64,000 nt of DNA from Prorocentrum cordatum (GCA_963575745.1 CAUYUJ010018629.1:131741-195740); one strand, 5' to 3'; shown: positions 1 through 9,954, numbered from the stretch's first letter. The notes: generated by a model not told the origin, from the letters alone. Numbers and translations are program-made.

Positions 1-119
1 TCGGACGTCCCTTCCCTGTGCATTTCTCGGCGTCGCGCGCGCTCTGTTGGCCCGGTGGTCGAGGATGCTTCTCGATGGCCCCCGCCGAGAAAGAATGCAC
101 GCGTCCGAGCGATGCCAAG
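1..119. repeat. Hairpin element, family 1, copy A (cut by window edge)
   Basis: Right part of a roughly 130-bp imperfect palindrome found seven more times in the window. The right arm ends in ACGCGTCCGAGCGATGCCAAG. The left terminus lies outside the window. Confidence 0.85.
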
Positions 120-386
120 ATGAGATCGGGCGAGGACGACCCGGGAATCTCTGAGACCAGGCGGCTCTGGAGGCTGCCTCGGGCGCCAGGGCCTTTCTCA
201 GAGCGTTCCGCCCTGAGACCCCAGGATCTCCCTTCATTTTTGGTGCGGGAACGTCACGCTTTCCAAAGCGAAACCCAAGAAGCCCAGGGCACCCTGGAGG
301 CAAGCAGGGTGCTTCTTGGCATGGGTCTCCACTCTTCTCCCGCCCTTTCCTCCCTCCTCTCCCCTCTTCTTCCTCTGGCGCCCGAG

Positions 387-456
387 CAGCTGGCGGGGGT
401 GACCTCCTCCGCGGCAGCAGCACGCATGGGCTACTTCCGTTTCCGCTCGCAGATCG
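387..456 (+). CDS. Candidate internal exon, unknown protein
   Basis: A long pyrimidine tract (about 335-380) leads to an AG at 385-386, followed by an open frame reading QLAGVTSSAAAARMGYFRF... up to a GT donor at 457-458. Codons favour G/C in third position. I do not recognise the family. It is called from splice-like flanks and residue composition only. A further exon-like run follows an AG at 799-800 (about 801-896). Confidence 0.3.
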
Positions 457-904
457 GTGACTCAAAGATGTGGTCCTGAGGGATGGGGTCCTGAAGACAA
501 GGTGCCTCAAACAACGTGAATCCGCCGACCCTGTCGGCGTGCGTGAGGGGCTTGTCCGATCAAGTCGTCATCTCCGTGATTCGTTGGTCGTCGTCTCTGT
601 CGTCCCCTTTCCCTGCCTCCCCCTTTCCCTGGGCTCGTCGAAGCTCCCCCCTTTTCCAGGGACCTCCTCAGCGCACCAACCAAAGCGAGGTTGAGCAACG
701 TCGTAATTGAGTCGAAGGGAAGCCCCTTCCCTTCGATCCCTTCATGTCCTTAGGATCTTCCAGCGATTCCGCCGTTTCCGTTACCCCATCCCTTCCTCCC
801 AGAGGCTTCCACCGGCAGCTGATAGCACGGGGAGCTGGCAGGCAGGCCTGCCGAAGGAGCGTCCTCGCCCCTGCCTCCCACGTGACGCCGACGCGGCGGA
901 CACG

Positions 905-1175
905 GAGGGAGGGAGGGAGGGAGGGAGGGAGGAGGAGGATGAGGAGGAGGACGACGAAGAAGAAGAAAAATCATAAGAAGAGGGCGAAGAAGAAGAAGAA
1001 GAAGAAGAAAATAAGGAGGAGGAGGAGGAGGAGGAGGAGGAGGGAGAATGGAGGATGGAGGAAGATGGAGGAAGAGGAGGAGGAGGAGGAGGAAGGAGAA
1101 GGCGAAGACGGGGAGGAGGTGGAGGAGATGGAGGAGGTGGAGGGAGGGAGGGAAGGAGGGAGGGAGGGAGAGGCT
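905..1175. repeat. Purine-rich GGA/GAA/GGGA tract
   Basis: Imperfect GGAGG, GAAGAA and GGAG runs. Long ORFs here (poly-E, poly-R) are products of the repeat. Confidence 0.9.
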
Positions 1176-1181
1176 ACGATA

Positions 1182-1353
1182 CAGTCAACCCGTATCTCAA
1201 GGATGCGCGGTAAGGATGCAAGGGCCTTGGGGGCTCATGTGAACGCTTTTCGAACGAGGCTGGCCAGCGAAGGTCGCTAAGGATGGGCCGAAGACGCAAG
1301 GATTCAACGGGTACCCTTTGAAGGTTGCCCATCCTTTCTGCGCGGGTTGACAG
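1182..1353. mobile_element. MITE family 3, copy 1 (Tc1/mariner-like ends)
   Basis: About 172 bp with terminal inverted repeats starting CAGTCAACCCGTAT and ending ...GCGGGTTGACAG. The left flank is TA and the right flank is a mutated CA. Three further copies lie at 30681, 30920 and 39700. TA target sites and CAGT ends are typical of Tc1/mariner MITEs; no transposase is present. Confidence 0.8.
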
Positions 1354-1739
1354 CAGGGGGGGATGGGCATAGGGGGGGGGATGCATCGACCTCGAAAACG
1401 ACTGCACGAGCCACTGCGTACATTATTGAGCCCCCGTTTGCAAGTTTCCCATTCGCCCGAATCTGAACCTGGCATGTACAGCCACCGGTACAAAGCGCGT
1501 GCATCTGCGGAACAGAGTGGCACGGCACGCTGCGCGGCGAGTGGGGCGCACCCATCCCCTGCCATGCACAACCAGAAAGAAGAGGAGGAAGAGCAGGAAC
1601 GGGAGGGAAGAGGTGGTAGAAGAGGAGGACGCGAGGGAACACGAAGCCGAGAAACATGAAAAAGCAGAGCACTGAAGCAAAACGCCCATGATGCGCCCTA
1701 CAGGTCCCTCGCTCCTCCAGCGCCAGCTCCTCCTCGGCA

Positions 1740-1985
1740 CCCCTCGATCCTCCTACACCCTCGATCCTCGACCCTCCTCGACCCCCCTGGATCCTCGCAA
1801 CTCCCCTCGATCCCCGTCGATCCTCCCCCCTAGATCCGTGACACTCCTCGATTCCCCCTCGATGCTCGCAACTCCCCTCGATCCCCGTCGATACTCCCCC
1901 CTAGATCCTTGACCCTCCTCGATCCCCCCTCGATCCTCGCAACTGCCCTCGATCCCCCGTCGATCCTCGCTGCTCCTCGAGTCTA
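1740..1985. repeat. CTCGATCC minisatellite, about 70-bp period
   Basis: The phrase CTCGCAACTCCCCTCGATCC recurs near 1795, 1865 and 1936 with CTCGATCC-type submotifs between. About 3.5 units. Confidence 0.85.
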
Positions 1986-1993
1986 TCAGTAAT

Positions 1994-2123
1994 CTCGCCA
2001 TCGCTCGGACGTCCCTTCCCTGTGCATTTTTCGGCTTCGTGCGTGTTTTGTTGGCCCGATGGTCGAGGATGCTCCTCGATGGCCCCAGCCGAGAAAAAAT
2101 GCACACGTCCGAGCGATGCCAAG
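1994..2123. mobile_element. Hairpin element, family 1, copy B
   Basis: Full-length palindrome with arms CATCGCTCGGACGT and ACGTCCGAGCGATG. Inner arms are TGTGCATTTTTCGGC and GCCGAGAAAAAATGCACA, with the loop-side palindrome TCGAGGATGCTCCTCGA. An exon-like island abuts its right end. Confidence 0.9.
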
Positions 2124-2217
2124 TAGGGCGGTCTGGGAGGCTCGGAGCCTGGCCCACCCAGTCTGGGCTGCTCTGCGCCCACTTCTCGTCGCACACCTGC
2201 CACGAGGAACCCCCTCG
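2124..2217 (-). CDS. Candidate exon next to hairpin copy B
   Basis: Minus-strand frame reads RGGSSWQVCDEKWAQSSPDW... with high GC3 and a CAG acceptor immediately upstream (2218-2220). The open stretch ends where the hairpin begins, as expected if the hairpin is the downstream intron. Family unknown. Confidence 0.3.
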
Positions 2218-2239
2218 CTGCGAGCGCCAGTCCAGTCCT

Positions 2240-2482
2240 CCCTCCCCCGCCCCTCGGGCGGGGGGGGGAGGAGGGACAGGGAGCACCAGAGGGTGAGAGG
2301 GGGCCTCTTCCTCCCCCTGCTCCTCCTCCTCCTCCCCCCTTCCCCTCCTGCTCCTCCTTATCTCCTTCCCTCCCTCCTTCCCGCCCTCCCTCCCTCGCTC
2401 CCTCCCTCCCTCCACCTCTACCGCCACCTCCTCCTCCTCCTCCTCCTCCTCCTCCTCGTCCTCGTCCTCGTCCTCCTCCTCT
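2240..2482. repeat. Polypyrimidine tract with (TCC)n and (TCG TCC)n
   Basis: Low-complexity CCTCCC and TCCTCC runs, purest at 2425-2480. Confidence 0.9.
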
Positions 2483-2530
2483 CGACTCACCCCCCGCGCG
2501 GGCAGGCAGTGGGAATGAGGGGAGGGAAGA

Positions 2531-2700
2531 CTGGACTCGTGGTCGCAACCAGGGTCCCTGAGCACCTGGTGGTTGCCGGCGACCATGTAGCGGTCCTTGC
2601 GAAGCGGCCGAAGAATAGCCCGCCCACCCTCTCAAGACTAAAGCCGGACCTAGGACAGAAGAACGTCCTTCCAGAACAGGAGACCATCCGCTGGCCATGA
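2531..2700 (+). CDS. Candidate terminal exon, unknown protein
   Basis: After an AG the plus frame reads TGLVVATRVPEHLVVAGDHV... and ends with ...EQETIRWP and a TGA stop. The composition is protein-like and not repeat-derived. No family is recognised, and the antisense frame is also open, so this is tentative. Confidence 0.25.
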
Positions 2701-2750
2701 CACGCCAAACCACAAGATCACTCGAGGGTACCCTCCTCCGGGAATCACGA

Positions 2751-3110
2751 GAACATCCAACCAACACGAAGAATATTAGAGTACCCTCCCCGAACCGACC
2801 TCGATCTTACATCGGCGGCGAGCGAGGGAAGGAAGTGAAGGCCTTCTCAGAAGGCGGCGGGACTTCTCAGAAGCCCTCGCGCTTTCCGAGAAGCTGTCTG
2901 CGTCTTCGGGGAAGGCTCAGGAAACTTCTCTCAAGGCCAGGGGGCTTCCGAACCTCCAGCGAAGGCCCTCTTCTCGCTTCCCCCCCTCGCTCGCCGCCGA
3001 CATCAGGGCAGCCTCCCCGAACCGACCTCGATCCCATAGCCTGGTGCGACCGCAGGGGTGAGGTGCTGGAGGGTCGGGCGTTGGCAGAACCGAGTTTCGT
3101 GGAACCTGGT
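2751..3110. repeat. TTCTCAGAAG palindromic repeat block
   Basis: Several GAAGGCNTTCTCAGAAG-like palindromes at 2835-2990, flanked by two copies of CTCCCCGAACCGACCTCGAT (near 2785 and 3014). The palindromes recur near 5105-5215, 41780-41935 and 59113-59225. The flank phrase recurs near 60385. Confidence 0.75.
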
Positions 3111-3221
3111 TGAGTGATGTGTACCGGGGGGGGGCGCTCCCCCCGCCCCGTTCCGCCAACCGGAACTGCCGCCGCCCGAAAAACACCAGTCACGGCAAGC
3201 CTGGTTTAGTGAATCTGGCCA

Positions 3222-3351
3222 CTCGCCATCGCTCGGACGTCCCTTCCCTGTGCATTTTTCGGCTTCGTGCGTGTTTTGTTGGCCCGATGGTCGAGGATGC
3301 TCCTCGATGGCCCCAGCCGAGAAAAAAATGCACGCGTCCGAGCGATGCCAA
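3222..3351. mobile_element. Hairpin element, family 1, copy C with target duplication
   Basis: A 130-bp palindrome flanked by an exact 5-bp direct repeat GGCCA (3217-3221 and 3352-3356), the expected mark of insertion. Confidence 0.88.
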
Positions 3352-3637
3352 GGCCAATTGAGGGGCCCCAGGGCCCTACCACTAACACCGTTTTCAATGA
3401 TGTTTTACCACGCTTATTTAATATATGATTAAATAACGCATGTTTTGGAAATGTTCGATCTAAATCATTATTAATGACCCGGGGTCCTGGCTATACCCGA
3501 GTGGGGGGGGGACGGGCAGAGAGAGAGAGAGAGAGGCCTGGCCGGCGGCGCGCCCAGTGCGGAAGGCGGAGGGCGCGGGCCTCCCCTGCAGGACTCCGCA
3601 GGCGCCCGATGCCTCGGAGAGGGATGACGCGGTGCCC

Positions 3638-3950
3638 TGCCGTTTTTAAGACATGCTCCGCGTGCGGATCATGCATTAAACATGCAGGGATTTAGCATTA
3701 AAACCAACGATGAGTTCATGCAGACATGTATTCACATTCATTTATCATGTATGAAAATCCAATAGATCTAAACATCCTATGCGTTAAAAACTGCCCTGTG
3801 CGGGGAGGCCGGGATTTCTTAAAATATAGGATGTTTAATACATTATTCATTCATGCATAGATTTATGCATGAACTCATCTTGGTGTTGAATGCTAAATCC
3901 ATGGATTTGTAATACATGATCCGCACGCGGAGCATGCATTAAAAACGGCA
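3638..3950. mobile_element. AT-rich inverted-repeat element, 313 bp
   Basis: Starts TGCCGTTTTTAA and ends with its complement. Long arms (about 80 bp, imperfect) include ATGCTCCGCGTGCGGATCAT and ATGAGTTCATGCA. It is AT-rich in a GC-rich setting. Fragments recur near 51725-51830 and 56455-56500. No ORF. Confidence 0.8.
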
Positions 3951-4520
3951 CTGTATGTTCATGGCCATGTTTCCCGAATGGCACTTCGCTACAAGGCTCT
4001 ACTGGAAATTCGCCGGCCCGACGGGCCAGAGGCGTGCCAAGATCTCCGGCACCTGTTTCACAATGTTCTGCTACGCGCGCGCGCGGCGGCCCCTGGCGGT
4101 CCCCAGACTAAGAGTACCCGGGCCGATCCCCGGGCGATCCCCAGCCAGGTCCCCCAGAAAGCTCCAGTTGGGCGTGGCTTAATGGGGGGGTCATAAACGG
4201 GGGGGTCAGAAACGGTCCTCTTTCGTGCCCCTTTCGGGCCCCTCCAGAGCCCCGGGGGGCTCGTTGAGGCACCGTTTGGGTACCTCTTCGGACCACCCTC
4301 GCCACCCCCCCATTTACGACCCCCCCATTTACGCAACGCCCAATCCAGGGGAGGCCGGCAACACTCGGCCGATCCCCGGGCGATCCCCGGCCAAGTCCCC
4401 CAGAAAGCTCCAGGGGAGGGCAATTTTCCGACACCCCTCACGGAGGATCCTGGCTTCCCAGGGGGGAGCCGCAATCGACCACCCCTCCTCTCGCCCCCAC
4501 GAGCTTCCCAAGAGGCTCCC
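3951..4520. repeat. Dispersed repeat block D1, copy 1
   Basis: Begins ATGTTCATGGCCATGTTTCC and ends near CCACGAGCTTCCCAAGAGGC. It matches 56490-56830 at high similarity. This copy carries about 200 bp of extra material (4170-4370) including a repeated GATCCCCGGGCGATCCCC motif. No convincing ORF. Confidence 0.8.
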
Positions 4521-4935
4521 AACTTCGCGCTTCGCGCTGCGCGAAGCGCGAAGCGCGAATAACTTCGCGCTCTCGCGCCGCCCTCCCAAAGGGAGAATAG
4601 GAGGACGAGGAGGAGGGGGAGAAGGAACGAGGACCGCGAAGCGCGAAGCGCGAATAACTTCGCGCCCTCGAGGGAGCCCTTGGCTTCCCAAGAGGCTCCA
4701 GGGGAGGCCGGCGACACTCGGGGCCGGAAGCGCTGCGGACGGCGCGGCCGCGGGCAGGGGCAAGAAGTCGCGCCCGCAAGGGGCCCCCGCAGCACACAAA
4801 GCACACGCGCGCGCGCACGGGGAGAGCCCGCGCCCCGACCAGGCGGGGGGGCTCGAGGCGAGGCGCGCTCGCTCGGCAGGGCCACGCCCCGGGCAGAGGA
4901 TCCAAGGGGAGCCCGACTCCAGCACTGTGGAACAC
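4521..4935. repeat. Short palindromes AAGCGCGAAGCGCGAA and GC-rich spacer
   Basis: CTTCGCGC and GCGCGAAG motifs face each other at 4523-4570 and 4636-4660. The rest is GC-rich with no supportable gene. Confidence 0.6.
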
Positions 4936-5104
4936 ATCTGTGCGCTCTCTCTCTCTCTCTCTTTCTGTCTCTCGTTGTCTCATTCTCTCTCCCCCTCTCT
5001 AATATATATATATATACACATAATGTATGTATGTGTATATATATGTACATATATGTATATGTATATGTATATATATATATATAGATACATATATATATAT
5101 ATAA
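4936..5104. repeat. (CT)n followed by (TA/TGTA)n microsatellite
   Basis: CT repeats at 4946-4995 pass into TATATA, TGTATG and ATATAC runs to 5104, the only long AT dinucleotide tract in the window. Confidence 0.95.
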
Positions 5105-6245
5105 TCCAGAGCCGCAGAAGGCTTCTCAGACGGCCAGCAGGCTTCTGGGAGGCCCAGCCGCCTTCCGAGAGGGCCTGCCCCTTCTCGCCTTCCCCCCTGG
5201 CGCGCCGCCGAACTGCGGCAGCCGCAGCCGTGCCCTGGGACTTGGGAGCGAAGACGTGATTCCTGTCAATCACGTTACCCCTGGGACTTCGGGGCACAGG
5301 CATAAGTATGCGGAGTCACGGCGCTGCAAATCGGACGAAAGAGGAGGGCGAGGAGACGGAGGAGGAGGACTACCCCACACCGGTGATGTATGCATGGATC
5401 AACTTGCTTGGAAGCGATGTGATGTGCCCTCTGTTGCACGATCGGTCCCAAGGGATGGGTTACGAACGCCTGAATCGAAGCAATCCCACACCCTCGAAAA
5501 CATGTCAGGAGATACAGGCACGGTGCGCACCACTTGCGCTCAGAGAGGGGGGACCTGCTGGATCGAGCGTCGGCGCATGCTGTTCTCCCACTCCACTCCC
5601 GATCTGCTGGTCGTTCACCGTGCTAGCCTCATGCTGTCTCGCCTCTTCCTCCTCCGCCAACGTCATCCCCTCCGAACTACCCCCTCCTCCTGCTCGTCCC
5701 CCACTCTGCCCCTCGCCTCACCCGCTCCTCTCCGCCCTCGCGCCCTCTTCCGCCCTTCTGGCCCTCTCCGCCTTCCCCTCCTCCTCCCCATCTGGCCTGA
5801 CGTTCTCAACCACCGCGCCTGGCCACAACCGCGCCGTCGAAGGCGGACTGGTGTGCTGCCAACACGCTACAATATGCCCCCCTGTAATCGCCAGCACGCC
5901 ACGTACATAAGGAGGAGCGGAGCAGGAGGGACGCAAAGCAGATCAGGAGGAACCGCACAAGCATAGATGTGTCGTGAGGAGGAAGAGGAAGAAGAGGAAA
6001 CATACCAGGATGATGAATCCGAGACCAGTGAAGAAGACGAGGAATAAGAAATGGACAGTGATGAGGAAAGGGTGGAGGGGGAGAGGAAAGGTAAATAGAA
6101 GGCAAACTACGTGCACTCGCGCCAGATCTGGCATCATAATCCTCCCACCCATAGATTCCCATTGCACACATGTTTTTACACATCCGCCGACGCGTGTCAT
6201 AGCCGACCTGGAACTTCAAAAAAACCCGATCATATTATTCGCAAC
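5105..6245. other. Intergenic or intronic sequence
   Basis: Contains a TTCTCAGA/TTCTGGGA repeat relic at 5105-5215 and a pyrimidine-rich stretch at 5630-5790. Open frames are short and look random. No gene supported. Confidence 0.5.
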
Positions 6246-6535
6246 CGGCAAAGGGGAGCTGCGTACATTGGAGGAGAGGGTGGCGGATGAGCAGGAGGAA
6301 AACGGGAATGAGGAAGGAGGACGAGAACGAACCACAGCAGCAGCTGGAGTGGAAGGAGCGGGAGCAGGAGGACCAGGGGAAGGCGGTGGAGGGGAAAGAA
6401 GGCGACCACGATAAGGAAGGACTCGGATCCAGAAAAGTGGCCCGCGCTGAGTGCCATTCTGAACGACGGGAGCAAATCGCCTATCATAAAATGAGGCCCA
6501 CGGTGAAGCAGCAACGCCACTATGAAGGAACCGAG
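6246..6535 (+). repeat. Dispersed repeat R17, copy 1
   Basis: Starts GGGGAGCTGCGTACATTGGA and includes GGAGCGGGAGCAGGAGGACC. Matches 12588-12910 in the same orientation and 10250-10440 in reverse. Confidence 0.75.
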
Positions 6536-6599
6536 AATGTCTGGACTGTAAAAAAGGCGATTGGAAATACACGTTGTTTGAGCACTGTGCGTTGTCACT

Positions 6600-6659
6600 A
6601 TAAACATTAACTACGGGTTTACACTGGTCCTGCTCCTCCTCCTCCTCCTCCTCCTCCTC

Positions 6660-6701
<42 letters not shown>

Positions 6702-6846
6702 CTCCTCCTCCTCGTCCTCGTCCTCGTCCTCGTCCTCCTCCTCCTCCTCCTCCTCCTCCTCCTCCTCCTCCTCCTCCTCCTCCTCAATCCACCTCATCCA
6801 CCTCCTCCTCCTCCTCCTCCTCCTCCTCCTCCTCCTCCTCCTCCTC
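6600..6846. repeat. (TCC)n / (TCCTCG)n array
   Basis: Begins after GGTTTACACTGGTCCT, the same junction phrase found before TCC arrays at 37330 and, inverted, 61014. Contains a run of TCCTCG hexamers. Confidence 0.95.
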
Positions 6847-7014
6847 GCGCGCGCCGCCACCTCCTTCTCCGAGAGCAGCCTGGCTCCCCTCGGCGCGAGT
6901 CTCGGGTCTTTGACCGCTGCGCGGGAAGAGTGCCCGCGCGGCCCGGCGCGCCCGCGCCGGGTCGTCCCCCGGCGCGGCTGTGCAGAATGCCGGCCGCCGA
7001 GCTGGTACCGCACG

Positions 7015-7181
7015 TCGACAAAATGTTGCACCACTTTAGGCGAGCGCTGCAATGTGTACTTCAACACTTCGCCCACCCCCACCCCCAATGGGGGCGGGGG
7101 GGGGAGGCTCAGACGCAAGCGTTTCTTCTAAAACGGTGTCCGCTGTCTTGGGCACCAGGCGGTGCAACATTTTGTCGATGC
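7015..7181. repeat. Inverted-repeat element with GTCGACAAAATGTTGCACC arms
   Basis: Left arm 7015-7033 and complementary right arm 7162-7181 with one difference. About 130 bp lies between. No ORF. Confidence 0.7.
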
Positions 7182-7220
7182 ACCGTAGGGTGGGTCTGGC
7201 TTGGCAGGGGTGCCGCGCGG

Positions 7221-7433
7221 GCAGGGAGCTTCGGGCCGGGCGAGAAGGGGGGGGATAGCAAAAGGGGGTTTGCGAATCAGCTCACGTAGCTGACTTTCCC
7301 GGCGCCTCCCGGCGCCAGAGGCGCCATTTGTATCGATGAATGGGCCCCTCGGTGGGGCCGAAACTGGCCGCATGCAGCAAATTTCGTAAACCCCCCTTTC
7401 CCAATCTCCCCCTTTCGTCCGGCCCGAGCTTGG
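7221..7433. mobile_element. Inverted-repeat element with long arms and flanking direct repeats
   Basis: Arms of about 50 bp (7225-7275 and 7382-7431) share AGCTCGGGCCGG and GGGGTTTNCGAA. CGCGGGCAGGGAGCT occurs on both sides (about 7214 and 7437), possibly a long target duplication or pre-existing tandem repeat. Confidence 0.6.
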
Positions 7434-7978
7434 CAGGCGCGGGCAGGGAGCTCCAGGCTCCAGGGGGAGGGAGGGGAGCCGTCGTTCGACAAACCCAGGA
7501 GCAGGAAATCGGCGGGGATCGTGCCAGAGCAGGGCGGCCTGCACGAGGACGGCCTGCGCCGTCGTCCCCCCCACGATGCGAGATTGTGCCTCGGATGGCT
7601 CCATCTATCCCGCGCCATCTTTTTGCGGGGGGGGGGGCATCATGGAAGGCCTGGCTTCTCCATGAATTCAAGCTCAGCTCAGAGCAGCCAGGACCTCTCG
7701 TGACCGATCCCCAGGCGTCCGCCCGCAGGGTTGCACCGGGCAGCCAGGACACTTTGCAGACCAGGACTCTGCCGGATCAAGCGGGAGAGAGCGAGTATTG
7801 GATGCTATCTCAACCCATGGCTTCAATTTTCTTGGGTGTGCAATTTTCTTGGGTGTGCTGGTGTCCTGGCTTGTCCGTGTCCCGTTTGCGCATCCCTGGT
7901 ATCCGAACCGAAGGCGATCTCAGGGAAAGCGACAAGGAGGAAGGTTCTGGGTGCTGGGTGAGCGATTCGGTAGAAATG
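7434..7978. other. Unassigned sequence
   Basis: No repeat family or gene established. A minus-strand frame at 7490-7604 reads RIVGGTTAQAVL..., but nothing else of a serine protease follows. Confidence 0.4.
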
Positions 7979-8202
7979 GATCGACCCTAACGAGGACGGA
8001 ATGGCGCTCCTCCCTTCTGTAGCGCTTCCTGCAGGGCCCGCAATGGTGCTACTCCCCTCCTCCTCTTCTGGGGCCCGCAACGGTGCCCGCCCGTCTGCTT
8101 GTCCGTGATTGTCACTGCCGGGCCGCCGTCACGCCAGGCTTCCTCGCTGGGCGGCGCCCCCTCACCAAGGCGATGATGACGATCGACCCTAACGAGGACG
8201 GA
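7979..8202 (-). CDS. Exon-like segment between 22-bp direct repeats
   Basis: GATCGACCCTAACGAGGACG and its next two bases occur exactly at 7979-8000 and 8181-8202. Between them a minus-strand frame reads GEGAPPSEEAWRDGGPAVTI... and ends at 7987 with a stop. A short internal repeat (GCACCNTTGCGGGCCC) lies at 8040-8095. Function unknown. Confidence 0.25.
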
Positions 8203-8289
8203 GCAAAAACGACCGCACCGCTGTCCTGAGCGGTCGAGTCGAATGCGACTCGACGCGGCGCGGGGACGGCGCTCACCAGGCCGTGCATC

Positions 8290-8442
8290 ACGCCCTGCCT
8301 GTCCCCCCACAGGGGGATGGTGGACGATCAGTAAAACGTACGAAACAAATGCTCGAAAGATGCCCACTAAATACTCAAAAATACCCAGACTACTCTTGGA
8401 CAAGTTTGGGATATTCCCCCTGTAGAGGGACAGGCCCGACTT
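8290..8442. mobile_element. MITE family 2, copy 1
   Basis: Ends resemble GTCGGGCGTGTCCCCCTACA and its complement CTGTAGAGGGACAGGCCCGAC, with an AT-richer centre. Other copies: 31100-31204 (partial), 38042, 38748, 40658 and 46644 (end only). Confidence 0.8.
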
Positions 8443-8479
8443 AACACTGCGATCTCTGTGCCCGAGCTGACAACCGATG

Positions 8480-8890
8480 CTGGCCAGAGCCTCGCAAAGA
8501 CCACGACCAGCCGCGCTCCCCGCCCGGACTGGCCTCCTCGCCTCCCCGCACCTCTCCTCGCACCTCTCCCGCCTCCTCGCCTCCTCTCCCGCCTCCCCGC
8601 ACCTCCCCTCGCACCTCTCCGCGCGACCCCTGGCCTCCTCGCCTCTCCTCTCCCGCCTCCCCGCACCTCCCCTCGCACCTCTCCCCTCGCACCTCTCTCC
8701 TCGCACCTCTCCTCGCCTCTCCTCCCGCCTCCGCGCGACCTCTCCGCGCGCGACCCCTCCGCGCGCGACCCCTGGCCTCCTCGCCCCCCTCCCGCCCCCC
8801 GCGCGCGCCCCGCGCCCGCCGGCGCGCACACCCGGCCGGCACCCCGGCGGTGCCCGGCCGCACGCCCGGGGCTCGGGAGGGGGGGGGCTC
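8480..8890. repeat. CTCCCGCCTCCCCGCACCT minisatellite and GC-rich tract
   Basis: Imperfect CCTCCTCGCCTC / CCGCACCTCTCC units to about 8720, then CGCGCG-rich sequence. Large ORFs on both strands are repeat artefacts. Confidence 0.8.
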
Positions 8891-8936
8891 GCGGCGGCGC
8901 TCCCGCGCGGCCCAGATCCGCTCGGAGCCGCTCCCC

Positions 8937-9150
8937 ATGGTCGGAGGCCTAGAAGTGGGCACCAACACCAACACAAGGGGCTGCCTCCACAGGGGGAAGA
9001 CGATCCTCGATTTCGGTGTCGGTGGCAATGTTTCGGCCACCTTGGAAGCCAGAACATTACCACCATCACCGAGATCGGGATCTTCCTCCTCCGGTGGATG
9101 CACACCGCCGATATTGGTGTTGGTGTCAATCTCTAGGCCTGCGACCATGG
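8937..9150. mobile_element. Inverted-repeat element ending in CCATGGTCGNAGGCCTAGA
   Basis: Imperfect arms of about 45 bp including ACACCAACACCAA. A CCATGG site lies at both ends. It occupies the same position in the duplicated unit as 9551-9722. Confidence 0.75.
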
Positions 9151-9162
9151 ACCCCTCGCCTC

Positions 9163-9295
9163 CTGGCCATCGCTCGGACGTCCATTCCCCGTGTTTTTGT
9201 TCGGCTTCGTGCGTGGCTTTCTTCGCCAGATGATCAAGGATGCTCCTCGATGGTCCTCGCCGAGGAAAAAACGCACACGTCCGAGCGATGCCAAG
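9163..9295. mobile_element. Hairpin element, family 1, copy D; filled site
   Basis: Flanked by CCTC (9159-9162 and 9296-9299). The empty site is at 9717-9740 in the duplicated unit, with one CCTC at 9730-9733. Excising 9163-9299 on the minus strand removes GA...CAG with G following and reproduces the empty sequence exactly. Confidence 0.92.
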
Positions 9296-9361
9296 CCTCT
9301 GGAGGCGGACCCCCGTGGCGACGCCGTCGTCTCGGCTGGCCCTCCCGCGCGGCCCAGATCC

Positions 9362-9531
9362 TGACTACCTACCAGACCACCCCAACCCAACCCGAAGGCG
9401 CGAATTTCGGGTTGGGGGGGGGTAAGGTTTCCATACGTGTTTTTTCGATGTTCCGCGCCCCCCCCCCCCCCCTGGACATGGAGGGCAAATCGGAGCCTTC
9501 GGGTTGGGTCGGGGTGGCTTGGTGGGTGGTG
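9362..9531. mobile_element. 170-bp inverted-repeat element; filled site
   Basis: Arms read CTACCTACCAGACCACCCC and, in complement, CTCACCACCCACCAAGCCACC, both leading to CCCAACCCGAAGG. Flanked by AGATCC (9356-9361 and 9532-9537). The empty counterpart is AGATCC at 8914-8919. Confidence 0.88.
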
Positions 9532-9550
9532 AGATCCGCTGAGAGTCGCT

Positions 9551-9722
9551 CCCCATGTAACCAGCCTCGATCGTATCCCTATCCCTAAGATTAACAGGCC
9601 AAAAGTCGACGACGATCTGAGGGATGCGCCCTCAGAAACGGAGGGAAGCCCTAAGATCGGCATCGAGATGAGGCGATACCAATCATAGGGATAGGGATGT
9701 GTTCCAGGCTGGTGACCATGGA
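9551..9722. mobile_element. Inverted-repeat element with ATCCCTATCCCTA arms
   Basis: Arms at about 9551-9593 and 9680-9722, flanked by CATG(G). It sits at the same place in unit 2 as 8937-9150 in unit 1. Confidence 0.75.
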
Positions 9723-9954
9723 CCCCTCGCCTCTGGAGGCGGATCCAGCCGTGGCGACGAGAAGCCCCCCGGGAGCCCCGAGCCGGACGGAAAGAAGCCG
9801 GGGAGGAGCGCCGTCGTCTCGGCTGGCCCTCTCCTCCGACAGGAGGGGATGGCGAAGAGGAGGGGCCACAGGAGGCTCACTTGCCCTTGTACTCCTCGAT
9901 GATGGCCTTTATCTCCTTCGGAGGCGCTCTCCCACTGCAGTGCGAGCACTCTCC

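Larger units (their letters stand above)
8905..9860 (-). repeat. Tandemly duplicated exon-like unit interrupted by inverted repeats
   Basis: The phrases CGCGGCCCAGATCC, CGCTCCCCATG, GACCATGGACCCCTCGCCT, CTGGAGGCGGA, GTGGCGACG and GCCGTCGTCTCGGCTGGCCCT appear in the same order in both copies. Minus-strand reading repeats MGS-S-RIWAARE, so the unit may be coding. The copies differ by inserted inverted repeats: hairpin D and the 9362-9531 element occur in only one. Confidence 0.75.

Noticed and set aside
7490-7604. RIVGGTTA motif suggesting a trypsin-like protease
   Set aside because: Only the N-terminal tetrad resembles a protease. No His, Asp or Ser motifs follow and the frame has no ATG.
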